From assembly GCF_041435055.1 (NCBI RefSeq), contig NZ_CP108002.1:434001-498000 (forward strand): a DNA stretch of 64,000 bases, read 5' to 3'. Below the pieces are notes generated by a model. It was not told where the DNA came from and searched no databases. It worked only from the letters and a program-made list of their open reading frames with translations. A program made the translations under genes and the position numbers. This document shows, piece by piece, positions 24,725 through 32,384 of the stretch (position 1 is its first letter; each line of letters opens with the position of its first letter). This DNA is from Streptomyces sp. NBC_00341 (GTDB taxonomy: Bacteria; Actinomycetota; Actinomycetes; Streptomycetales; Streptomycetaceae).

Positions 24725-25708
24725 ATGACGGCGCACACTGCGCAGACCGCCGGTTCGGAGCGAGCGGAGAGTGCACGGTCGACGACGGCAGGAGCCCCTG
24801 CCGCGGTCTTGGTGGACACCACCGGCATGACAGGTGTGACGGGCGTGACCGGCGGCACGGGTGCCGCGGACGCCCCGGGGGCCACGGACGAGCTTCCGTG
24901 GATCGAGGACGCCGGCAAGATCGCCCCCAAGGACGCGCGGGCGCTGTCGAAGCTGTTCTTCGACCGGCTCCAGGTCCTGGAGGAGGGCACCGCCGCCCAT
25001 CAGTACGCGCGCAACACACTCATCGAGATGAACCTCTCGCTGGTCCGGTTCGCCGCGGGCCGGTTCCGCAACCGCGGCAGCGGCGACATGGAGGACATCG
25101 TCCAGGTCGGCACGATCGGGCTGATCAAGGCGATCGACCGGTTCGACCTGTCCCGCGAGGTCGAGTTCACCTCCTTCGCGGTCCCGTACATCGTCGGAGA
25201 GATCAAGCGGTTCTTCCGCGACACCACCTGGGCGGTCCACGTGCCGCGCCGACTCCAGGAGCTGCGCGTCGACATCGCCAAGGCGAAGGAGTGCCTGGCC
25301 ACGGAGCTCGACCGGGAACCCACGGTCCAGGAGCTGGCCGGACACCTCGGGATCACGGATGAACAGGTGACCGAGGGAATCGTCGCGGCCAACGGATACA
25401 CGGCAGGGTCCCTGGACATGCCGACCGACGCGACGGACACGGTCCGCAACGGCACTCCGGGGCGCACCTTCGCCGACGCGCTGGGCGAGACGGACCCGGC
25501 CATGGAGACGGTGGAGAACCTGCAGACGCTGGCACCGCTGCTCGATGACCTGGACGCGCGCGAGCACCGCATCATCGAGATGCGCTTCGGCCAGGAGCTG
25601 ACGCAGTCGCAGATCGGCACCGAACTCGGCATCTCGCAGATGCACGTCTCGCGTCTGATCAGCCGGATTCTCGGCAAGCTCCGAACCGGCATGCTCGTCG
25701 ACGAATGA
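24725..25708 (+). CDS. RNA polymerase sigma factor, SigB/SigF/SigG subfamily
   Basis: The 327-residue group-3 sigma factor has a variable N-terminal 60 residues with a TGVTGVTGGTG repeat. Region 2 includes NLSLVRFAAGRFRNRGSGDM and DIVQVGTIGLIKAIDRFDLS. Region 3 has VHVPRRLQELRVDI, and region 4 has LTQSQIGTELGISQMHVSRLISRIL. The subfamily directs stress and development genes and is usually controlled by anti-sigma factors and PP2C phosphatases. No anti-sigma or anti-anti-sigma gene lies next to it, although two PP2C phosphatases are within 17 kb. The start at 24725 follows GGGGAGCGTGAAGAG. Confidence 0.93.
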   Translation: MTAHTAQTAGSERAESARSTTAGAPAAVLVDTTGMTGVTGVTGGTGAADAPGATDELPWIEDAGKIAPKDARALSKLFFDRLQVLEEGTAAHQYARNTLIEMNLSLVRFAAGRFRNRGSGDMEDIVQVGTIGLIKAIDRFDLSREVEFTSFAVPYIVGEIKRFFRDTTWAVHVPRRLQELRVDIAKAKECLATELDREPTVQELAGHLGITDEQVTEGIVAANGYTAGSLDMPTDATDTVRNGTPGRTFADALGETDPAMETVENLQTLAPLLDDLDAREHRIIEMRFGQELTQSQIGTELGISQMHVSRLISRILGKLRTGMLVDE

Positions 25709-25709
25709 A

Positions 25710-25729
25710 CTGACTGATTTATCAGTCAG
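25710..25729. promoter_or_regulatory. Palindrome CTGACTGAT-TT-ATCAGTCAG
   Basis: Perfect 9-bp arms around TT begin two bases after the sigma-factor stop codon. The stem is too AT-rich for a typical streptomycete terminator and looks like a TetR-type operator. It lies 80 bp upstream of the XRE-TetR regulator gene, so binding by that protein is plausible. Confidence 0.5.
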
Positions 25730-25770
25730 CACCTCAATGTGCACACAGCCAGGGCATTAACTCCGACTGA

Positions 25771-25801
25771 TGTTGAGATCCTCTCAACACATGGGTAACG
25801 T
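25771..25801. promoter_or_regulatory. Inverted repeat and -10 box of the XRE-TetR gene
   Basis: TGTTGAGA-TCC-TCTCAACA (25771-25789) has perfect 8-bp arms and lies directly upstream of TAACGT (25796-25801), a TANNNT -10 box seven bases before ATG 25809. A repressor bound here would cover the -35 to -10 interval, which suggests autorepression from a leaderless transcript. Confidence 0.5.
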
Positions 25802-25808
25802 GACTCCC

Positions 25809-26702
25809 ATGCAGCACGACGAGGCCGCCGAGCGGGTCCGGCAGGTGATCCGGGATGCCGGAGTGAGTCAGCGCGAGTTCGCGCGGCGGATGGTCATCGA
25901 TCCGTCGAAGCTCTCGCGCTCGCTCGGCGGCACCCGCCGCTTCACCACGGCCGAGCTGGCCCGGGTGGCCGACATCGCCGGGGTCGACGCCGGCTGGCTG
26001 CTCGGGACGCATCCGGAGCAGGGCACGGCGCCCCCGCAGCAGACCGGGGCCCCGCTGCCGGCCGCCCGGCCCCGGCGCGTCCGGAACGCCGCTGCTGCCG
26101 GGCGACCTGCGGCGGACAGCGGCAGACCGCTCCAGATCGTCCGGCAGACCGTCCGGCTGATCGCGGAGCACGGATTCCATTCCGTACGGGTCTCCGACAT
26201 CGCGGAGGCCTGCGGAACCAGTACCGCCGCCATTCACTACCACTTCCCCGGGCGCGACGAGCTGCTGGAGGCGGCCGCCCGCTGGTGCATGGACGAGGAC
26301 ACCGCCAGACGCGCGGCCGGGACCGCGGACACGCACCACGCCGGCGACGAACTCCGCCTGCTGATCGGACTCCAGACCCCGTACACCCCCCAGCAGCGCC
26401 GCCAGTGGAGCGTCTGGCTCGACCTGTGGGCCGAGGCGGCGCGCTCCACCGCGGTCGGTGAACTCCATGTGGAGTACTACCGGCAGTGGCGGGCCACGGT
26501 CGCGGAGGTGATCGGGCGCGGCGTCGCCCAGGAGGTGTTCCGGCCGGTCGATCCGGAGGCCGCCGCCCTCAGCCTCACCGCTCTCATCGACGGGCTGGCC
26601 ACCCAGGTCCTCGCCACGACGCCGGGAGAACCGGGCACCAGCGCAGAGGACATGCACGGTGCGCTGCTCCGCTATGTGGACGCGACCCTGACCGCCGGCT
26701 GA
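25809..26702 (+). CDS. Fusion regulator: XRE helix-turn-helix plus TetR-family domain
   Basis: The 297-residue protein combines two DNA-binding domains. Residues about 5-60 form an XRE/Cro HTH (VRQVIRDAGVSQREFARRMV, then IDPSKLSRSLGG). A linker of about 40 residues rich in Ala, Pro and Arg follows. Residues about 105-150 form a TetR_N domain (TVRLIAEHGFHSVRVSDIAE, then TSTAAIHYHFPGRDELLEA), with a TetR_C-like helical domain to the end. It lies just upstream of the carnitine genes in the same direction and is their probable regulator. Starts at 25770 or 25791 are possible, but the -10 box favours 25809. Confidence 0.88.
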   Translation: MQHDEAAERVRQVIRDAGVSQREFARRMVIDPSKLSRSLGGTRRFTTAELARVADIAGVDAGWLLGTHPEQGTAPPQQTGAPLPAARPRRVRNAAAAGRPAADSGRPLQIVRQTVRLIAEHGFHSVRVSDIAEACGTSTAAIHYHFPGRDELLEAAARWCMDEDTARRAAGTADTHHAGDELRLLIGLQTPYTPQQRRQWSVWLDLWAEAARSTAVGELHVEYYRQWRATVAEVIGRGVAQEVFRPVDPEAAALSLTALIDGLATQVLATTPGEPGTSAEDMHGALLRYVDATLTAG

Positions 26703-26849
26703 CCCCCGCCTGCCCCGCGCCACCACTCGACACAGCAGAACCCCACCCCAGCAGATCCCCACCTCAGCAGACCCTCACCCCAGCAGATCCCCACCTCGGC
26801 GAACCCCCGCCGAATTCAGCAGACCCATCGAATCAGGAGCCGCTTCCGC

Positions 26850-27743
26850 ATGCCCGTAAACCAGAACGTCATCATCACGTGTGCCCTCACCGGGGCCGGT
26901 GACACGGTCCGCAAGAGCCCCCATGTGCCCGTCACTCCCGAGCAGATCGCCCGTTCCGCCGTCGAGGCGGCCGGGGCCGGCGCGGCTGTCGTGCACATCC
27001 ACGTCCGTGAGCCGGAGACCGGCGCACCCTCCCGCGACCCGCGCCTGTACCGGGAGGTCGTCGAGCGGATCAAGGAGACCGGGACCGATGTCGTCATCAA
27101 TCTGACCGCCGGGATGGGCGGCGATCTGGTGATCGACCCCGACGCCCCGTTGCGGCAGCTGCCCGGCACCGACCTCGTCGGCGGGCTGGAACGCCTCCCC
27201 CATGTCGAGGACCTGCTGCCGGACATCTGCACGCTCGACTGCGGCTCCCTGAACTTCGGCGACGGCAGCAATCTGTACGTCTCCACCCCTGACATGCTCC
27301 GGGCCGGCGCCCGCCGCATCCAGGAGCTCGGTGTACGCCCGGAGCTGGAGATCTTCGACACCGGGCAGCTGTGGTTCGCCAAGCAGCTCCTCGCCGAGGG
27401 CCTGCTCGACGCCCCGACCGTCTTCCAGCTCTGCATGGGCGTCCCCTGGGGCGCGCCCGCCGATCCCGGCGTGCTCCAGTCGATGGTGAACATGCTGCCC
27501 GAGGGCGCGCAGTGGGCGAGCTTCGCGCTGGGCCGGATGCAGATGCCGTGGGTCGCGCAGTCGATCCTCCTCGGCGGCCATGTCCGGGTCGGCCTCGAGG
27601 ACAACCTGTACCTCGGCAAGGGCGTCAAGGCCACCAACGCCCAGTTGGTGGAACGCGCCGTGCAGATCACCGAGGCGCTGGGCTCCCGGGTCGCCACCCC
27701 GGACGAGGCCCGTCAGCGGCTCGGACTCAAGCCCCGCGGCTGA
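26850..27743 (+). CDS. cdhC: BKACE-family 3-dehydrocarnitine cleavage enzyme
   Basis: The 297-residue enzyme belongs to the BKACE (DUF849) family, zinc enzymes that cleave beta-keto acids with acetyl-CoA. Seen are [13 protein letters not shown] at the N-terminus, the metal-binding [12 protein letters not shown] near 50 and [13 protein letters not shown] near 128. With the next two genes it matches the CdhC-CdhA-CdhB carnitine pathway of Pseudomonas: dehydrocarnitine plus acetyl-CoA gives acetoacetate and betainyl-CoA. CAGGAG lies ten bases before the ATG. The intergenic stretch before it holds imperfect CCCCAGCAGAT repeats. The substrate is inferred from context. Confidence 0.85.
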   Translation: MPVNQNVIITCALTGAGDTVRKSPHVPVTPEQIARSAVEAAGAGAAVVHIHVREPETGAPSRDPRLYREVVERIKETGTDVVINLTAGMGGDLVIDPDAPLRQLPGTDLVGGLERLPHVEDLLPDICTLDCGSLNFGDGSNLYVSTPDMLRAGARRIQELGVRPELEIFDTGQLWFAKQLLAEGLLDAPTVFQLCMGVPWGAPADPGVLQSMVNMLPEGAQWASFALGRMQMPWVAQSILLGGHVRVGLEDNLYLGKGVKATNAQLVERAVQITEALGSRVATPDEARQRLGLKPRG

Positions 27744-27796
27744 GACGCGTCCCGGCCGCCACCCGCTTCCCCCCACTCGTTCTGGAGTACCGCACG

Positions 27797-28843
27797 ATGA
27801 ACGCCGCACAGCCCGCACAGCCCGTACGAACCACCGGGCCCGCGCCCGCTGTTCAGCCCGAACCGGCCACCCCTGCTCCCTGCGCCCCCGAGGACGTTCG
27901 CCGCGTGGCGTGCGTGGGCGCCGGAGTGATCGGCGGCGGCTGGGTCGCGCACTTCCTGGCCCGTGGCTACGACGTCACCGCCTGGGACCCGGCCCCCGAC
28001 GCCGAGGAGAAGCTCCGCCGGCTGGTGGACGCCGCCTGGCCCGCGCTGGAGCAGCTCGGCCTCGCGGAAGGGGCGTCGCCGGACCGGCTCACGGTCGTGC
28101 CGACGCTCGAAGAGGCGGTGTCCGACGCCCAGTTCGTCCAGGAGAGCGCTCCGGAGAAGCTGGAGCTCAAGCGGGATCTGCTGGCCCGCCTCGACGCCGC
28201 GGCGCCGGCGGGGGTCGTGATCGCGTCCTCGACGTCCGGCTACCCGATGACCGACATGCAGACCCGGGCCGCGGGCGCCGGACGGCTGGTCGTGGGGCAC
28301 CCGTTCAACCCGCCGTATCTGATCCCGCTGGTCGAGGTGGTGGGCGGCGAGCTGACCGCACCGTCCGCGGTCGGCTGGGCGTCCCGGTTCTACGAGGTCG
28401 CGGGCAAGTCCGTCATCACGATGGAGCGCGAGGTCCCCGGTTTCATCGCGAACCGCCTCCAGGAGGCGCTGTGGCGCGAGGCGCTGCACATGGTCGCCAA
28501 CGGTGAGGCGACGGTGACGGAGATCGACGACTCCATCACCGAGGGTCCCGGACTGCGCTGGGCCTGCATGGGGCCGATGCTGACCTTCGCGCTCGCGGGC
28601 GGCGAGGGCGGCATGGCACACATGCTGGACCACTTCGGCCCCTCCCTCAAGGCCCCGTGGACCCGGCTCGACGCCCCAGAGCTGGACCGGGAGCTGTACG
28701 ACGCCGTGGTGCGCGGCTGCGACGAGGCGGCGGACGGCCGCAGCATCGCGGACCTCGTGGCCGAACGCGACCGCGGCGTCATCGATGTCCTGCGCGCCAC
28801 CGGCCGGCTCGCCGGGCGGAGCACCCAGGAGGTGGCCAAGTGA
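27797..28843 (+). CDS. cdhA: L-carnitine dehydrogenase (3-hydroxyacyl-CoA dehydrogenase family)
   Basis: The 348-residue NAD-dependent enzyme has the Rossmann motif VACVGAGVIGGGWVAHFLAR near 38-57, the HPFNPPYLIPLVEVV segment, and VPGFIANRLQEALWREALHM near the domain boundary. The C-terminal ITEGPGLRWACMGPM is typical of carnitine 3-dehydrogenases. It oxidises L-carnitine to 3-dehydrocarnitine, the substrate of the upstream BKACE enzyme. ATG at 27797 follows CTGGAG. It overlaps the thioesterase gene by GTGA. The N-terminus carries a Pro/Ala-rich extension of about 30 residues. Confidence 0.88.
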   Translation: MNAAQPAQPVRTTGPAPAVQPEPATPAPCAPEDVRRVACVGAGVIGGGWVAHFLARGYDVTAWDPAPDAEEKLRRLVDAAWPALEQLGLAEGASPDRLTVVPTLEEAVSDAQFVQESAPEKLELKRDLLARLDAAAPAGVVIASSTSGYPMTDMQTRAAGAGRLVVGHPFNPPYLIPLVEVVGGELTAPSAVGWASRFYEVAGKSVITMEREVPGFIANRLQEALWREALHMVANGEATVTEIDDSITEGPGLRWACMGPMLTFALAGGEGGMAHMLDHFGPSLKAPWTRLDAPELDRELYDAVVRGCDEAADGRSIADLVAERDRGVIDVLRATGRLAGRSTQEVAK

Positions 28844-29337
28844 CCGCGCTGCCACTGCACCGGGAGACCGTGCGCCCGGAGTGGATCGACTACAACGGCC
28901 ATATGAGCGAGGCGTTCTACGTACTCGTCTTCGGTTTCGCGACCGACCGGATGATGATCGAGACCGGCCTGAACTCCGAGTACCGGGAACGCACCGGCTG
29001 TTCGCTGTACACGGTCGAGTCCCATATCCGCTATCTGCGCGACGTCGCGGAGGGCGACCGGCTCGCCGTCCGGACCCGGGTGCTCGGCGCCGACGCGAAG
29101 AAGACCCGGTTCACCCATGAGCTGTACGTGCTCGGGCCCGACGCGCAGGACGACGCCGAACCGGGCCCGGACGCCGAGCCCGTGGCGACGAGCGAGCTGC
29201 TCGCCCTCCACGTGGACCAGCAGGCCGGCCGTACCGCGCCCTTCCCCGACCGGGTGCGCGAGTGCCTCGTCGCCCTCACGGAGGCGGCACCCGACTGGGC
29301 GGGCCGCTCGATCGTGGAGGTCCCCGCCGCAGGCTGA
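28840..29337 (+). CDS. cdhB: Betainyl-CoA thioesterase (hotdog fold)
   Basis: The 165-residue hotdog-fold thioesterase has the catalytic-site sequence WIDYNGHMSEAFYVLVFG near residues 14-31 and YTVESHIRYLRDVAEGD near 55. In the carnitine pathway it hydrolyses betainyl-CoA to glycine betaine and CoA. GTG at 28840 is preceded by AGGAGG and overlaps the stop of the dehydrogenase gene, so the three enzymes are coordinately made. No betaine demethylase genes follow; a long terminator closes the operon, so betaine may be kept as an osmolyte or degraded elsewhere. Confidence 0.85.
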   Translation: MTALPLHRETVRPEWIDYNGHMSEAFYVLVFGFATDRMMIETGLNSEYRERTGCSLYTVESHIRYLRDVAEGDRLAVRTRVLGADAKKTRFTHELYVLGPDAQDDAEPGPDAEPVATSELLALHVDQQAGRTAPFPDRVRECLVALTEAAPDWAGRSIVEVPAAG

Positions 29338-29385
29338 AACGCAGCACCCGACCGCTGTTGTTTCGGCCCGATGAAATCGTGCCAC

Positions 29386-29432
29386 GCCGACTGCCCGGAC
29401 CACCGGTTCCCCCGGTGGTCCGGGCAGTCGGC
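29386..29432. terminator. Terminator with a 21-bp perfect stem
   Basis: The 21-base arm at 29386-29406 (starting GCCGACTGCCCGG) pairs without mismatch with 29412-29432 around a 5-base loop. It ends the carnitine operon, 48 bases after its last stop codon. Confidence 0.9.
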
Positions 29433-29586
29433 GTTCCCCGGGCGCCCGCGCACGTCCGTGCAGGTCCGGCGCTGTACGGGTAGGGCGGGCCGTCGGCCCG
29501 CGCCCCCTGCCGCGTACGCCTCGAACAGCCCCGGCGGACGGCGCCGGGCGGTTGACGCGCACCCGGCCCGCTGACACGCTCGCCGC

Positions 29587-29679
29587 ATGCCCGCGACCCT
29601 GCCACTCGTATCGCGGCGCCACGTCGATCTGGGGCGCCTCGCATCCTCGGCGTGTAGCCGCTCCGCCGCGCTCCGTTGA
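29587..29679 (+). CDS. Cysteine-type leader peptide upstream of metY
   Basis: A 30-codon reading frame contains SRRHVDLGRLASSAC, with one Cys at residue 23. The RRHVDL...SSxC pattern is that of the short putative leader peptides found in actinobacteria ahead of sulfur-assimilation genes, where translation of cysteine codons is thought to sense cysteine supply. It ends 128 bases before metY, and a self-complementary GCGGCCGGCCGC lies between them. Expression of metY, and perhaps metX, is therefore probably controlled by attenuation. No ribosome binding site is obvious, so it may be leaderless. Confidence 0.75.
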   Translation: MPATLPLVSRRHVDLGRLASSACSRSAALR

Positions 29680-29807
29680 GCAACTGACCCGCACGGACGC
29701 ACCACAGCATTGATTCCCGCCCCAGCCACCGCCCTGGCTTCGGCGTGCCCGCGGCCGGCCGCACCGCGGCCCGACCACGCCCGCACCGAGAACCGCAGAG
29801 GAACCCC

Positions 29808-31169
29808 ATGAGCCAGCCCGTAGACTCCGTCACCGCAGGTCACACCCCCGAGGACCAGGACCGTCAGGACCCGGGTGCGGCCTGGTCGTTCGAGACCAAG
29901 CAGATCCACTCCGGGGCCGTCCCCGATCCGGCGACCGGTGCCCGCGCGGTGCCGATCTACCAGACGACGTCGTTCGTCTTCCGGGACACCCAGCACGCCG
30001 CGGACCTGTTCTCGCTGGCCGAGCCCGGCAACATCTACACCCGGATCCACAACCCCACCCAGGACGTCCTGGAGCAGCGGATCGCCGCGCTGGAAGGCGG
30101 AGTCGCCGCGGTGGCCCTCGCTTCCGGGCAGGCCGCCGAGACCCTCGCCCTGCTGACGCTGGCCGGTGCGGGAGACCACATCGTCTCGTCCACCTCGCTG
30201 TACGGAGGCACGTACAACCTGCTGCGCCACACGCTCCCCCGGTTCGGCATCGAGGTGTCGTTCGTCGACGACCCGGACGACATCGAGGCGTGGTCGGCGG
30301 CGATCCGGCCGAACACCAAGGCGCTGTTCGCGGAGACGCTCGGCAATCCGCGCGGTGACGTCCTGGACATCCGCGCGGTCGCCGACGCGGCGCACGCGGC
30401 CGGGGTGCCGCTGGTCGTCGACAACACCGTGCCCACGCCCTTCCTGCTGCGTCCGATCGAGCACGGCGCGGACGTCGTCATCCACTCGGCGACCAAGTTC
30501 CTCGGCGGTCACGGCACCACCATCGGCGGTGTGGTGGTGGACGGCGGTACGTTCGACTTCGGGGCGCACGCCGAGCGGTTCCCGGACTTCAGCTCCCCCG
30601 ACCCGAGCTACCACGGTCTGCGCTACTGGCCGGACCTCGGCCCGAGCGCCTTCGCGGTCAAGCTCCGGGTTCAGCTGCTGCGCGACCTCGGCCCCGCGCT
30701 CTCCCCGCACTCCGCCTTCCTGCTGCTGCAGGGCGTGGAGACGCTGAGCCTGCGGCTGGAGCGGCACACCGCGAACGCCCAGGCGCTGGCCGAATGGCTG
30801 GAGCGACGGGACGAGGTGTCGGCCGTCCACTACGCCGGGCTCGAATCGAGCAAGTGGTACGGGGCGGGGCGCCGGTACCTGCCGCGTGGCGCGGGCGCCG
30901 TGCTCGCCTTCGAGCTGCGGGACGGGGTGGAGGCGGGCAAGAGGTTCGTGGACGCGGTCGGCCTGTTCAGCCACCTCGCCAACATCGGTGACGTGCGCAG
31001 CCTGATCATCCACCCGGCGTCGACCACGCACAGCCAGCTGACCGAGGAGCAGCTGGCCGCCACCGGAGCGACGGCCGGGCTGGTCCGCCTCTCCGTCGGG
31101 CTGGAGAACGTGGACGATCTCAAGGCCGATCTGGAGGCCGGGTTCCGGGCCGCGAAGGCGGCGTCCTGA
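29808..31169 (+). CDS. metY: O-acetylhomoserine sulfhydrylase, PLP-dependent
   Basis: The 453-residue Cys/Met metabolism PLP enzyme joins O-acetylhomoserine with sulfide to form homocysteine. Seen are ETKQIHSGAVPD at the N-terminus, YTRIHNPTQDVLEQRIAALE near 83, the cofactor-binding VVDNTVPTPFLL, and the Schiff-base Lys in HSATKFLGGHGTTIGG near 228. The C-terminal SLIIHPASTTHSQL is typical. Length agrees with MetY, longer than MetB or MetZ. AGAGGAA precedes the ATG. metX, which makes the co-substrate, follows directly, and a cysteine-type leader peptide precedes it. Confidence 0.94.
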   Translation: MSQPVDSVTAGHTPEDQDRQDPGAAWSFETKQIHSGAVPDPATGARAVPIYQTTSFVFRDTQHAADLFSLAEPGNIYTRIHNPTQDVLEQRIAALEGGVAAVALASGQAAETLALLTLAGAGDHIVSSTSLYGGTYNLLRHTLPRFGIEVSFVDDPDDIEAWSAAIRPNTKALFAETLGNPRGDVLDIRAVADAAHAAGVPLVVDNTVPTPFLLRPIEHGADVVIHSATKFLGGHGTTIGGVVVDGGTFDFGAHAERFPDFSSPDPSYHGLRYWPDLGPSAFAVKLRVQLLRDLGPALSPHSAFLLLQGVETLSLRLERHTANAQALAEWLERRDEVSAVHYAGLESSKWYGAGRRYLPRGAGAVLAFELRDGVEAGKRFVDAVGLFSHLANIGDVRSLIIHPASTTHSQLTEEQLAATGATAGLVRLSVGLENVDDLKADLEAGFRAAKAAS

Positions 31170-31194
31170 ACGGGACCGCTCCCTCCACCACACT

Positions 31195-31232
31195 CCCCCT
31201 CCCGCCGGCCACCGGAGGCCGGCGGGAGGGGG
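31195..31232 (+). promoter_or_regulatory. 16-bp perfect hairpin between metY and metX
   Basis: CCCCCTCCCGCCGGCC pairs exactly with the complement at 31217-31232 around a 6-base loop. It lies 25 bases after the metY stop and 23 bases before the GTG at 31256. It may attenuate read-through into metX. If metX starts earlier it would lie within coding sequence. Confidence 0.6.
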
Positions 31233-31255
31233 ATCCGCCGGGCCGCCGCAACTGG

Positions 31256-32338
31256 GTGCGTCTGGACCGGGCGCTGCCGCTGGAGTCGGGCGACGAGCTG
31301 CCCGGTGTGCACCTGGCCTACGAGACATGGGGGCGCCGGGCGGCCGACGGTTCCAACGCGGTCCTGGTGCTGCACGCCCTGACCGGGGACAGCCATGTGG
31401 CCGGGCCCGCGGAGCCCGGCCATCCCTCCGACGGGTGGTGGGACGCGCTGGTCGGCCCCGGGAAGGCGCTGGACACCGAGCGCTGGTTCGTCGTCGCGCC
31501 GAATGTGCTGGGCGGCTGCCAGGGCAGCACCGGTCCGTCGTCCACCGGCCCGGACGGGGCGCGCTGGGGCGGCGGCTTCCCCCGTCTGACGGTCCGGGAC
31601 CAGGTGGCGGCCGAGGCGGCGCTGGCCGACGCGCTGGGCATCGGCCGGTGGGCGGCGGTGATCGGCGGCTCGATGGGCGGCATGCGGGCGCTCGAATGGG
31701 CCGTCGGCAGGCCGGAGCGCACCGGCTCGCTGCTGGTGCTCGCGGCGCCCGCCGCGGCCTCGGCCGAGCAGATCGCCTGGGGGCCCGTGCAGATCTCCGC
31801 GATCCGCTCCGATCCCGGCTGGCGCGGCGGCCACTACCACGACGCGGCACCGGGCCAGGGCCCGCACCGGGGCCTCGGCCTGGCCCGCAGGATCGCCCAC
31901 ATCACCTACCGCAGCGAGCCCGAGCTCGGCTCCCGGTTCGGCGGCGAGGCACAGCCGGGTGAGCAGCCCCGGCACGGCGGGCGGTACCGGGTGGAGTCGT
32001 ATCTCGACCATCACGCGGCCAGACTGGTGCACCGCTTCGACGCCGGCAGCTACGTCACCCTGACCGAGGCGATGAACGGGCACGACATCGGGCGCGGCCG
32101 GGGTGGCACCGCGCAGGCGCTGCGCCGTGCCCGGATGCCCGCACTGATCGCGGGCATCGACTCCGACCGGCTCTATCCGCCCGCCCAGCAGGCGGAGCTG
32201 GCCGCGCTGCTGCCCGGCGCCGACCGGGCCCGGATCGTGGCGTCGCCGCACGGCCACGACGGATTCCTGATCGAGACGGTCCAGGTGGGCTCTCTGGTAA
32301 GGGAGTTGCTGCCGGGCCGGCCGGATCCGGACCGCTGA
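31256..32338 (+). CDS. metX: Homoserine O-acetyltransferase
   Basis: This alpha/beta-hydrolase-fold enzyme has oxyanion-region VLGGCQGSTGPSS, nucleophile elbow GGSMGGMRALEWA, and catalytic Asp and His in AGIDSDRLYP and SPHGHDGFLIE. It makes O-acetylhomoserine for MetY. The start is uncertain: GTG at 31256 gives 360 residues, but the in-frame codons upstream read REGDPPGRRNW, which resembles the N-terminus of streptomycete MetX. The only other non-stop entry is CTG at 31166, overlapping the metY stop. If that start is used, the 16-bp hairpin is translated. Confidence 0.9.
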   Translation: MRLDRALPLESGDELPGVHLAYETWGRRAADGSNAVLVLHALTGDSHVAGPAEPGHPSDGWWDALVGPGKALDTERWFVVAPNVLGGCQGSTGPSSTGPDGARWGGGFPRLTVRDQVAAEAALADALGIGRWAAVIGGSMGGMRALEWAVGRPERTGSLLVLAAPAAASAEQIAWGPVQISAIRSDPGWRGGHYHDAAPGQGPHRGLGLARRIAHITYRSEPELGSRFGGEAQPGEQPRHGGRYRVESYLDHHAARLVHRFDAGSYVTLTEAMNGHDIGRGRGGTAQALRRARMPALIAGIDSDRLYPPAQQAELAALLPGADRARIVASPHGHDGFLIETVQVGSLVRELLPGRPDPDR

Positions 32339-32384
32339 TGCCCGCACCGCTGTTTCCGTCCACTCGCCCCGGGAGTTGTTGCTC

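Noticed and set aside
25710..25729. Terminator of the sigma factor gene
   Set aside because: The palindrome is AT-rich with a 2-base loop, giving a weak RNA stem. An operator is more likely.
29031..31850. 939-codon open frame on the minus strand
   Set aside because: It is antisense to cdhB, metY and metX, and spans the strong terminator. No family features.
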